Below, piece after piece: positions 22,692-29,753 of a stretch of 30,809 bases of DNA; positions within the stretch are counted from its first letter, which is position 1; each line of letters opens with the position of its first letter. The notes beneath the pieces are model-generated. The model worked only from the letters and a program-made list of their open reading frames with translations, did not search any database and was not told the DNA's origin. The position numbers were made by a program, and so were the translations under genes. Source of the DNA: JBOGJI01 sp050747865 (lineage in GTDB: Bacteria; Acidobacteriota; Thermoanaerobaculia; Multivoradales; JAHEKO01); assembly GCA_050747865.1 (NCBI GenBank), contig JBOGJI010000096.1, forward strand, positions 1-30,809, read 5' to 3'.

Positions 22692-23171
22692 ATGGGTGAA
22701 GGGACCGCCGGGGAGGGCCGCCTCGGTGCCCACCTGCTGCTCGAGGGCTGGGGGGCGCCGGGCGCGGTGCTGAACGATCCGTTGCGGGTCCGGGTGGCCC
22801 TGCAGGCCGCCGTGGCGGCGGGGCGACTGACCCTGGTGCGTCTGGTGCTCGAGCAGTTCACGCCCCAGGGAGTCACCGGGATCGCGCTGCTTGCCGAGTC
22901 GCATCTGGCGATCCACACCTGGCCGGAGCGGGGGCTCTTCGCGGCCGACCTGTTTCACTGCGGGACCCTGGAGGCCGTAGAGGTGGCCCGCGAGCTGGCC
23001 GCCCGCCTCGATGCCCCGTTCTGGAACCATCGGGTGGTCGAACGGGTCGCCGCACCTGCCGAGGCCGCGCGGCTCGAGGGTCTCGCCACACAGCCTGAAC
23101 CGGGCCCGCATCTGCCAGCGATCGGCTCCGGGGTGACGAGCTCGGCATCGAGAGCACGACCAGGCGTATGA
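22692..23171 (+). CDS. speD: S-adenosylmethionine decarboxylase proenzyme
   Basis: The 159-residue product is a prokaryotic class 1B AdoMet decarboxylase, which makes the aminopropyl donor for spermidine. The self-cleavage site is Glu69-Ser70 in LAESHLAIHTWPERG; His75 and Cys90 (LFHCG) are spaced from Ser70 exactly as in the Thermotoga enzyme (S63, H68, C83). ATG 22692 with GAGGAAGG upstream is preferred; an ATG at 22626 overlaps the previous stop and would add an Arg-rich extension. The C-terminus carries about 40 low-complexity residues beyond the domain. No spermidine synthase gene is nearby. Confidence 0.88.
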   Translation: MGEGTAGEGRLGAHLLLEGWGAPGAVLNDPLRVRVALQAAVAAGRLTLVRLVLEQFTPQGVTGIALLAESHLAIHTWPERGLFAADLFHCGTLEAVEVARELAARLDAPFWNHRVVERVAAPAEAARLEGLATQPEPGPHLPAIGSGVTSSASRARPGV

Positions 23172-23183
23172 GGAGGAAGCCCG

Positions 23184-23962
23184 ATTCACCAAGTGGAATC
23201 CAGGGTGGAGGCCAGGCTGCTCGGCGAGTCTCCGGCGATGCGCCGGGTACGCGAACAGATCCGGACGGTGGGCGCGGTCGACACGCCGGTGCTGATCGAA
23301 GGCGAGCCGGGGACCGGCAAGGATCTGGTGGCGCGGGCGATCCACGAGGCGAGCCCGCGGCGTGACGGGCCGTTCCTCGTCGCCGGCACGGCCGGGCTCG
23401 ACGAGCCCCTGGTGGTGAGCCGCCTGTTCGGGCACCGGCGCGGCGCGTTCGCCGGTGCACAGACGGACCAGATCGGGCTCTTCGAGGTCGCCCGCGGCGG
23501 CACGCTCCTCTCGCCGAGCTCGGCAACCTCCCCGCCGGTACGCAGGAGCGGCTGCCGCACGCCCTGGAGGCGGGCGAGATCGTCCGCCTCGGCGAGTCCG
23601 CGCCGCGGCCCGTCGACGTGCGGGTGCTGGCCGGCACCAGCCATTCCCCGGAGGTCGACGTCGCCGCCGGCCGGCTGCGCAGGGATCTCCTCGATCGCCT
23701 GCGCTCGGCGCGGATCGTCCTGCCGCCCTTGCGCGAGCGGGTCGAGGACGTCCCGCTGCTGGCCATGGCCTTCCTCGAGCGCGCCGCGACGGCGTACAGC
23801 AAGGCCGTGGGCGGCATCAGCCGCGAGGCGGTCGAGTGCTTGACCCGGCACTACTGGCCCGGCAACGTGCGCGAGCTCAAGTCGGCCATCGAATGCGCCG
23901 TCATCTGGACCACCGGTCCCACCCTGCGCGCCGCCGACCTCCCCCCGGAGCTCGTGAGCTAG
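23184..23962 (+). pseudogene. Sigma-54 activator-like AAA+ domain, frameshifted and degenerate
   Basis: The domain begins LLGESPAMRRVREQIRTVG, with Walker A EGEPGTGKD. The sigma-54 contact loop reads GAFAGA, not GAFTGA. At about 23511 one base is missing: after GGTLL the match moves to another frame (AELGNLPAGTQERLPHALEA), then LRRDLLDRLRSARIVLPPLR and HYWPGNVRELKSAIECAV. Restored, Walker B is LLLAEL where active proteins have LFLDEI. It stops after ADLPPELVS with no Fis-type HTH, and no receiver domain precedes it. A GTG start lies at 23193, but AGGAGG (23171-23176) is spaced for an ATT at 23184. Confidence 0.75.
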
Positions 23963-23998
23963 CCACAAACTCACGGCAGCCGTGCTAGTGTCTTGTTG

Positions 23999-24206
23999 AT
24001 GGCTTTCCCCGCACACCAGCGATTCACCTTCACGGGTCTTGCCACCTACTCGGACGTGACCGTGGTTTGCGGCGAGCAGAAGGCCGATCCAGACGATCCC
24101 AAGGGCAACACCCTCATCAATCCTTCTCTGATCGTCGAAGTGTTGAGCCCATCCACCGAGGATTACGATCGCGGCGAGAAGCTGGCGCACTACAAAAAGT
24201 TAGCTG
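23999..24206 (+). pseudogene. Uma2-family (DUF820) endonuclease remnant
   Basis: From ATG 23999 the frame contains the central strip of an Uma2/DUF820 restriction-endonuclease-fold protein: ATYSDVTVVCGEQKADPDDP with the metal-binding Asp, PSLIVEVLSPSTEDYDRGEK with the next acidic residue, and LAHYKKL. The N-terminal 70-80 residues and the C-terminal third are missing. The similarity ends just before the DUF420 start codon at 24217. The frame itself runs to 24244 over the DUF420 gene. Confidence 0.75.
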
Positions 24207-24216
24207 ACGGTCGTCC

Positions 24217-24648
24217 ATGGACCTCTCGGTGCTGCCGCACCTGAACGCGTCCCTGAACGCCCTGACCACGATTCTGCTGCTAGTGGGCTACGCCTTCATC
24301 CGCAAGGGCCGCATTGCCCGCCACCGGGCCACCATGATCGCCGCCTTCGTCGTCTCCATCCTCTTCCTGATCAGCTATCTCGTCTACCACTACCAGGTGG
24401 GCGCCACCCGCTACCCCGGCGAGGGCCTGGACCGCGCGATCTACCTCACCATCCTGGCCACCCACACGGTCCTCGCCGCCAGCGTCCCGGTGCTGGCGAT
24501 CATCACCCTCACCCTGGCGCTCAAGAAACGCTACAGCCGCCACCGCGGCATCGCGCGGTGGACGCTGCCGATCTGGCTCTACGTCTCGGCTACGGGGGTG
24601 ATCGTCTACTGGATGCTCTACTGGTGGGTCGAACGCTCACAGCTCTAG
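24217..24648 (+). CDS. DUF420 membrane protein (oxidase-assembly associated)
   Basis: This 143-residue protein has four hydrophobic helices and the DUF420 pattern: LPHLNASLNALTTILLLVGY, RHRATMIAAFVVSILFLISY, THTVLAASVPVLAIITL and HRGIARWTLPIWLYVSATGV. Two or three His residues lie near the helix ends. DUF420 genes (CtaM/YozB type) accompany cytochrome c oxidase genes and are implicated in oxidase maturation. Here it probably belonged with ctaA-ctaB-sco but is now separated from them. Its 3' end overlaps the convergent nuclease gene by 12 bases. Confidence 0.88.
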   Translation: MDLSVLPHLNASLNALTTILLLVGYAFIRKGRIARHRATMIAAFVVSILFLISYLVYHYQVGATRYPGEGLDRAIYLTILATHTVLAASVPVLAIITLTLALKKRYSRHRGIARWTLPIWLYVSATGVIVYWMLYWWVERSQL

Positions 24649-25653
24649 CTGTGCCTGTTCGGGCCCCGGCGGGGGCTGCTCTTCCAGTCTCTCCTCCAGC
24701 GCGTCGAGGAAGACGAAACGCCGCAGGGCGTCGACCCACTGGCGTCCCTCCAGCCCCTCCTCGCGGGCACGCCGCAGCATGCTCAGCTTGGCGTCCAGAT
24801 CGTCAATGTAGTTGAGCGCCAGCGCCTCGGCGGTGGCAGGCTCCACCGGCGAGCCGAACTCCTTCGACCCCTGGTGGGAGAGCACCAGGTGCTCCAGCCG
24901 GCGCTGCAGCTCGAGGGGAAAGTCAGGGATCGCCGCGCAGCGCTGCCGCAACATCTGGTAGCCGATCACCACGTGGCCGACCAGGCGCCCCTCCTCCGTG
25001 TACTCCTTCGAGGGCATCGGCTCGAGCTCGAGCAGCTTGCCGAGGTCGTGGAAGAGCGCGCCGAGCAGGAGCTGGTCGCGGTCCAGCTCGCGGTAGTGGT
25101 CGCACAGCAGATTCGCCACCTGGGCCATGGAGACGACGTGCTCGAGCAGCCCGCCGCGATAGGCGTGGTGGTAGCCCTTGGCCGCGGGGTGCTCCTTCAG
25201 CGCCTCGCCGTACGCCGCCAGCGTCTCGGTCGCCAGCCGCCTGGCCTCAGGGCGCTCCAGGCCGGCTTCCAGCAGGCCGGTCAGGCGCTCCCAGAGGACG
25301 CCGATGTCTTCGGCGGCCGAGGGGATGAGCTTGGCGACGTCGAGCCCGCGCGCCTTGTCCTCCTCGGTGACCTGCCGGCAGTCCTTCACCGACAGCTGGA
25401 GCCGGTTGTTGTAGCTGGAGACCTGCCCCTTGAAGGCCACGAAGTCTCCGACCTCGAAATCGCGGCCCATCGCCTGGCTGTCGCTCCACGCCTTGCCGTT
25501 GATGGCGCCGGTGGCGTCGGCCAGCTCGAGGTCCAGGTAGTCGTTGCCGTTGCGGTCCTGCCGCCGCTCCTTCTTGGCGAGGTAGGCGAAGCCGGATACC
25601 GAGTCGCCGGACTCCCAGGCTCGGATCGGCTCGTTCTTGCGGGTGCTCAGCAT
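24637..25653 (-). CDS. YhaM-like 3'-5' exoribonuclease (OB plus HD domains)
   Basis: The 338-residue protein has an N-terminal OB-fold (about residues 15-100: GFAYLAKKERRQDRNGNDYL, DFEVGDFVAFKGQVSSYNNR) and a C-terminal HD domain. The metal ligands are visible in GGLLEHVVSMAQ, LLGALFHDLGKL, RLVGHVVIGYQ, LSHQG and NYIDDLDAKLSM. This is the YhaM/CBF1 layout of manganese-dependent exonucleases acting on RNA and single-stranded DNA. ATG 25653 begins right at the family start. It is divergent from the GWxTD/VWA gene with 94 bases between. Confidence 0.88.
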   Translation of the reverse strand: MLSTRKNEPIRAWESGDSVSGFAYLAKKERRQDRNGNDYLDLELADATGAINGKAWSDSQAMGRDFEVGDFVAFKGQVSSYNNRLQLSVKDCRQVTEEDKARGLDVAKLIPSAAEDIGVLWERLTGLLEAGLERPEARRLATETLAAYGEALKEHPAAKGYHHAYRGGLLEHVVSMAQVANLLCDHYRELDRDQLLLGALFHDLGKLLELEPMPSKEYTEEGRLVGHVVIGYQMLRQRCAAIPDFPLELQRRLEHLVLSHQGSKEFGSPVEPATAEALALNYIDDLDAKLSMLRRAREEGLEGRQWVDALRRFVFLDALEERLEEQPPPGPEQAQLEL

Positions 25654-25686
25654 GGTCGCGGGGTCCGTGCGGTTCGGCGGCCTAAC

Positions 25687-25743
25687 TATACTGGCACCCG
25701 GCATCGTTGTTTGCCTGCGGCACCGCGATTGCTTGAAGGAGGG
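25687..25743 (+). promoter_or_regulatory. Candidate -10 box and ribosome-binding site of the GWxTD/VWA gene
   Basis: TATACT at 25687-25692 is the best -10 hexamer in the 94-base divergent region; no convincing -35 is present on either strand. GAAGGAGGG (25735-25743) lies four bases before the ATG at 25748 and fixes that start, since the frame is open for a further 37 codons upstream. Confidence 0.4.
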
Positions 25744-25747
25744 CCTC

Positions 25748-28471
25748 ATGTCCCGGATCGGCCGACCCATAGCCCTGCTCGCCGCCCTGGCGGCATTCTC
25801 CGCAATCCCCGCGGCCGCCGCGACCGGCGACCTGTCGGTCGGCGTCCTCTGGCCGGAACGCCAGCGGTCCTTCCTCCAGGACGGCCCCGGATTCCTGCTC
25901 ACCGCCGCGCAGGTGGAGGAGCTGGCGGCGCTAGCCGAGATCGGCCGCGGAGCGTGGATCGACGACTTCCTCGCCCGCGACCCGGATCCCGCGACGCCGG
26001 CCAACGAGCTCGCCGAGGGGGTCCGGCGCCGCCGGGCGCTGATCGAGCGCGAGCTCGTGTCCCCGCGCGACGTGCGGGCGCAGCTCCTCTTCCTGCACGG
26101 CGAGCCGCAGGAGCGCGAGCGCATCGACTGCCTCACCACCTTCAAGCCGCTGGAGATCTGGACCTACGAGCGCGACGCGAGCCCGATCCACCTGGTGCTC
26201 TACCGGCCCGCCTCCACGCTCCCCTTCAAGCTCTGGTCGCCCTGGGACAGCAAGGCGATCCTGTACACCTCCGAGATGGAGTACTACCTGCGGCAGTGGG
26301 ACGAGCTGCGCTCCCGCATCCGCCCGGGCGTCAAGCGCTTCGATCGGCAGCTCTGCCGCCGCGCGCCGTGGGTCGACCGGGTGACCGGATTCGACGGCGT
26401 GACGCGGCCGCTGGACGAGGCGCCCGATCCGCGGGTGTTGCGGAGCTTCCTCGATCCCCCCGGAGACCTCGGCACCTGGGCCGCGCGCGCCGTGACCACG
26501 CCCATGCCGCCGGCTCCTGAGACCCGTCTGGAGGTCTCCGACATCGAGTTCCTGTTCCCTGAGCGTGACGGTCAGCGCATGCGCACGCGCATCCGCCTCA
26601 CCCTCCCACCGGACTCGCCGCTCGCAGTCGCCGAGCCCGGGACGCCGGAGGAGCCCGCAGAGGCCGAGGACTCCGACAACAACGGCCGCGACCCGCAGAC
26701 CGTCCGACTGCCGGGCGGAGGACGGGCCGAAGTCGGTGGTCGGGGCGAGGTGGCGCAGAGGGAAGCTGAGAGCGCGGCAGACGCTCCGGTCCTCACATCG
26801 GATCGTCCGGAGCTGCGGATCGCCATAGATGGCGTGATCGAGCATGGCGACGACGTCTACGATGAGTTTCGGGTCCGTTTTCGCATCCCCGCCGAGCAGC
26901 AGCGCGGAGAGGATCCAATCGCGCTGCTCCTGGACCAGAAGCTCCGTCCCGACAGCGACTTCGTTCTGCGCCTGCGTCTTAGGGACGAGGTAGGCGGCGC
27001 AACGGGGTACCTGGCTCGAGGTTTTCACGTACCCAGACTGGCGCGGCAACAGGACGCGGAGCGAGACGTGGCCATGTCGGTCGGCAGCATCGTGGAAGAC
27101 GTGGAGCAGCAGCGCCTCGAGGGCGTCGACAGCCTCTATCTCGTGCCTCCCGGCGACGAGGTCATCCTGACGCTGTGGCGGGCCGAGGCACTGGTGAGCG
27201 GGTCGCGCATCGAGAAGGTGGTCTTCCTGGTCAACGGGCAGCGGCAGCTCACCCGTACCCGTCCACCCTTCACCGCCGAGCTCGGTCTCGGCACCTATCC
27301 CGAGGAGATCGTGGTGCGAGCCGAGGGCTACGACGCCGAGGGCGATCTCGTGGATGCCGACGAGGTCGTCCTCAACCAGCCACGCGGAACCTTCCGGGTG
27401 GCGATTCGCGAGCCGCCTCGCGGCCGGCCCGTGGTGATGGCGCAAGGCGAGCTGCCGGTGTCGGCGGAGATCGTGGTGCCAGATGGGCGACGGGTCGAAC
27501 GGGTGGAGTTCCGCATCAACGACGAGATCCAGGAGACCCTGACCGCGCCCCCGTGGGAGGCGCGGCTCACGGTGCCCGCGACGGCCGAGCTGAGCTACCT
27601 ATCGGTGGTTGCGGTCCTGGACGATGGACGGCAGCGGGAGGACGTGCGGATCCTCAATGCCCCGGTCTTCATGGAAGAGGTGGACGTGGAGCTGGTAGAG
27701 CTCTACACGACGGTGACCGACCGCTCGGGCCGGCCTGTACGGGGCTTGCCGGAGAGCGCCTTTCGCGTGTTCGAGGAGGGGCGCGAGCAGCGCATCGCGC
27801 AGTTCGAGGAGGTCGAGAACCTGCCTTTGACTCTGGGACTGGCGATCGACGTCTCGGGCTCCATGGGCACGGCCCTGCCGGTCGCCGTCGACGCCGCCCG
27901 GGGCTTCCTGGACGCGATCCTGACGTCGCAGGACACTTGCTTCCTGCTCTCCTTCTCCGACCGCGTACGGCTCGAAATGGCGCCCACCGATGATCCGGTT
28001 GCCCTGGAGAGGGGCCTGAGCGCGCTGGCGCCAGAGGGCTGGACGACGCTCTATGACGCGGCGGTGGCGGGGCTCTACTACTTCCGCGGCAACCGCGGCC
28101 GGCGAGTGCTCGTCCTGCTGACCGATGGCGAGGACACGGCGAGTCGCTACGACTTCGACCAAACGCTGGAATACGCACGCAAGACCGGAGTGGCGATCTA
28201 CACGATCGGCATCGAGCAGACCGGGCCGCTGCGCCGGGCTCGCGCGCAGAACCGGCTGCAGACCCTCGCACGCGAGACCGGCGGCCGCTTCTTCGCCATC
28301 CGCTCGGCCAACGAGCTCGCCGCGGTGTACCAGGAGATCGAGGAGGAGCTGCGCAGTCAGTACCTGATCGCCTATGCTTCGGACGCGCAGGGCGGCGAGG
28401 AGAGGTTCCGCGAGGTGGAGGTGCAGGTGGACGGAGGCGAGGCACGGACGATCCGGGGGTACTACCGATGA
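25748..28471 (+). CDS. Secreted GWxTD and VWA domain protein
   Basis: The 907-residue protein has a signal peptide (PIALLAALAAFSAIPAAAA). Residues about 57-150 resemble the GWxTD domain (FLARDPDPATPANELAEGV, then LLFLHGEPQERE and FKPLEIWTY), though GWxTD itself has become SPRDV. An acidic low-complexity linker lies near 300-330. Two Ig-like units follow at about 465-640 (each with a VE/VVF then VNGQ or INDE strand pair). The C-terminal VWA domain has a complete MIDAS: DVSGSMG near 701, Thr in EGWTTLYD near 764 and LLTDGED near 790. It matches the VWFA-related domain common in Acidobacteriota. Confidence 0.88.
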   Translation: MSRIGRPIALLAALAAFSAIPAAAATGDLSVGVLWPERQRSFLQDGPGFLLTAAQVEELAALAEIGRGAWIDDFLARDPDPATPANELAEGVRRRRALIERELVSPRDVRAQLLFLHGEPQERERIDCLTTFKPLEIWTYERDASPIHLVLYRPASTLPFKLWSPWDSKAILYTSEMEYYLRQWDELRSRIRPGVKRFDRQLCRRAPWVDRVTGFDGVTRPLDEAPDPRVLRSFLDPPGDLGTWAARAVTTPMPPAPETRLEVSDIEFLFPERDGQRMRTRIRLTLPPDSPLAVAEPGTPEEPAEAEDSDNNGRDPQTVRLPGGGRAEVGGRGEVAQREAESAADAPVLTSDRPELRIAIDGVIEHGDDVYDEFRVRFRIPAEQQRGEDPIALLLDQKLRPDSDFVLRLRLRDEVGGATGYLARGFHVPRLARQQDAERDVAMSVGSIVEDVEQQRLEGVDSLYLVPPGDEVILTLWRAEALVSGSRIEKVVFLVNGQRQLTRTRPPFTAELGLGTYPEEIVVRAEGYDAEGDLVDADEVVLNQPRGTFRVAIREPPRGRPVVMAQGELPVSAEIVVPDGRRVERVEFRINDEIQETLTAPPWEARLTVPATAELSYLSVVAVLDDGRQREDVRILNAPVFMEEVDVELVELYTTVTDRSGRPVRGLPESAFRVFEEGREQRIAQFEEVENLPLTLGLAIDVSGSMGTALPVAVDAARGFLDAILTSQDTCFLLSFSDRVRLEMAPTDDPVALERGLSALAPEGWTTLYDAAVAGLYYFRGNRGRRVLVLLTDGEDTASRYDFDQTLEYARKTGVAIYTIGIEQTGPLRRARAQNRLQTLARETGGRFFAIRSANELAAVYQEIEEELRSQYLIAYASDAQGGEERFREVEVQVDGGEARTIRGYYR

Positions 28472-29127
28472 GCGAGAGATCACGATGGCTGGCGATGCTG
28501 GTGATCGGCGCGCTGCTGATCGGCGCGGGGCCCGCGCCCCAGGTGCTGGTCTTCGATCGCTTCAACCGCCACTACCAGGACCTCGATCCCGAGGTGCAGC
28601 ACTTCCGCGAGGGGCCGCTGGAGGTAGCGGTCGACGTGGAGCGGGCCTCGGTGGCGGTGGAGCGCCACCGCGTCGCGGTGCAGCCGCTGGAGAACGGTAC
28701 GCACAGGGTCCGCGGCGAGGTGCTGTTCAGCGGCCTGGCGCACCTGACCGCCGACATCGGCGCCGGCGGCATGGGCAGCCGGCTGGCGGACCGCGTCATG
28801 GTTCCGTCGCAGGAGAAGACCTGGGAAGGCGTCGTGCGGGTCGAGTCCTCGGCCCAGGGCTACGAGGTCACGGTGGTCGAAGGTCCGCGGATGATGCGCG
28901 TGCAGGTCGAGAGCGAGCTGGGAGGCCAGGCCACGGCGCTGTGCAGCGCGGCGGCCCTGTGGCCCGGCTCGGGCCTGGCCTGCGACGCCTTGGCGGCGTT
29001 TTTCTCCAACGCCCCGGTGGTCCTCCCCGGGCCGGGTGAGAGCTTCTGGATCGACCGCACGGACCTCACCCCCGAGGAGCAGGCCCAGGTCGATGCCTAT
29101 CTGGGCGTCCCCTCTGATAGAGTGTGA
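28468..29127 (+). CDS. Secreted protein of unknown function, coupled to the VWA gene
   Basis: This 219-residue product overlaps the VWA gene stop by four bases (ATGA). It has a signal peptide (SRWLAMLVIGALLIGAGPAP), then a beta-rich mature domain: LEVAVDVERASVAVERHRVAV, HRVRGEVLFSGLAHLTADIG and YEVTVVEGPRMMRVQVESEL. Two Cys (CSAAALWPGSGLAC) could form a disulphide. I do not recognise the family. Coupling and co-secretion suggest it works with the VWA protein, perhaps as a ligand or partner in the periplasm. Confidence 0.7.
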   Translation: MSERSRWLAMLVIGALLIGAGPAPQVLVFDRFNRHYQDLDPEVQHFREGPLEVAVDVERASVAVERHRVAVQPLENGTHRVRGEVLFSGLAHLTADIGAGGMGSRLADRVMVPSQEKTWEGVVRVESSAQGYEVTVVEGPRMMRVQVESELGGQATALCSAAALWPGSGLACDALAAFFSNAPVVLPGPGESFWIDRTDLTPEEQAQVDAYLGVPSDRV

Positions 29128-29142
29128 GTCGGTACCGAGATC

Positions 29143-29172
29143 GGCCTTCGCATTGAGGCCAACCGGGTTTTT
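29143..29172 (+). terminator. Weak terminator-like hairpin
   Basis: GGCCT (29143-29147) and AGGCC (29156-29160) form a 5-bp stem with an 8-base loop, followed after seven bases by TTTTT (29168-29172). The stem is short and the T-run distant, so termination after the secreted-protein gene is only possible. Confidence 0.25.
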
Positions 29173-29198
29173 CTGCCACTAGCTGGAGGAGCTGCCAC

Positions 29199-29753
29199 GT
29201 GTCTGCGCGACGATTGATGCGCCGCCTGTCCTACTTCACGATCGAAGACGAGAGCATGCTCGCCGAGGCCTTCGCCGGCCTCGAGGACGACGTCTTCGCC
29301 GTCACCTACAAGGTGAACGGCTCGGAGGACGTGTTCGTCACCACCGCCGAGACGCGGGAGGCGATGGACCGCAGCGACGTCTCGTACAACCTCCTGGCCG
29401 AGGAGGATCCGTCGATGATCGTCCTCCACCACACGCCGCTCTCGCGCGAGGAGCTGGCGGAGTACGAGGACGCCGTCAAGGCCCTGACCCTGGCGTCCGG
29501 CTCGGTCGCCGCCGCCTGCGTCGGCGTCAACGGCGACAAGGACCTCGGGCTGAACGTGGGCGACGGGGGCGGCATCCGCCGCTTCTCCTACTTCACGGTG
29601 CCCGCCGGCCACACGTTCATCTTCCGCCTGTTCCGCGACCGCCAGGAGGCCATCGACTTCCTCGCCGAGTTCGCCGCCGACGACTTCGAGGCGCAGGAAT
29701 GGGCGCATGGGATCCCCCTGGCCTCGGCCGACGAGCTGACTAGTTATCATTAA
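29199..29753 (+). CDS. Conserved-looking cytoplasmic protein of unknown function
   Basis: The start is GTG 29199 with GGAGGAG eight bases upstream. The 184-residue product has no signal or membrane segment. A short internal repetition is visible: RRLSYFTIEDE near the N-terminus and RRFSYFTVPAG near residue 127. Strands such as DDVFAVTYKVNGSEDVFVTT and SGSVAAACVGVNGDKDLGLN separate helices, suggesting two similar alpha/beta halves. I do not recognise the family. Its TAA overlaps by one base the ATT proposed as the xseA start, linking it to DNA repair genes by position only. Confidence 0.7.
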   Translation: MSARRLMRRLSYFTIEDESMLAEAFAGLEDDVFAVTYKVNGSEDVFVTTAETREAMDRSDVSYNLLAEEDPSMIVLHHTPLSREELAEYEDAVKALTLASGSVAAACVGVNGDKDLGLNVGDGGGIRRFSYFTVPAGHTFIFRLFRDRQEAIDFLAEFAADDFEAQEWAHGIPLASADELTSYH

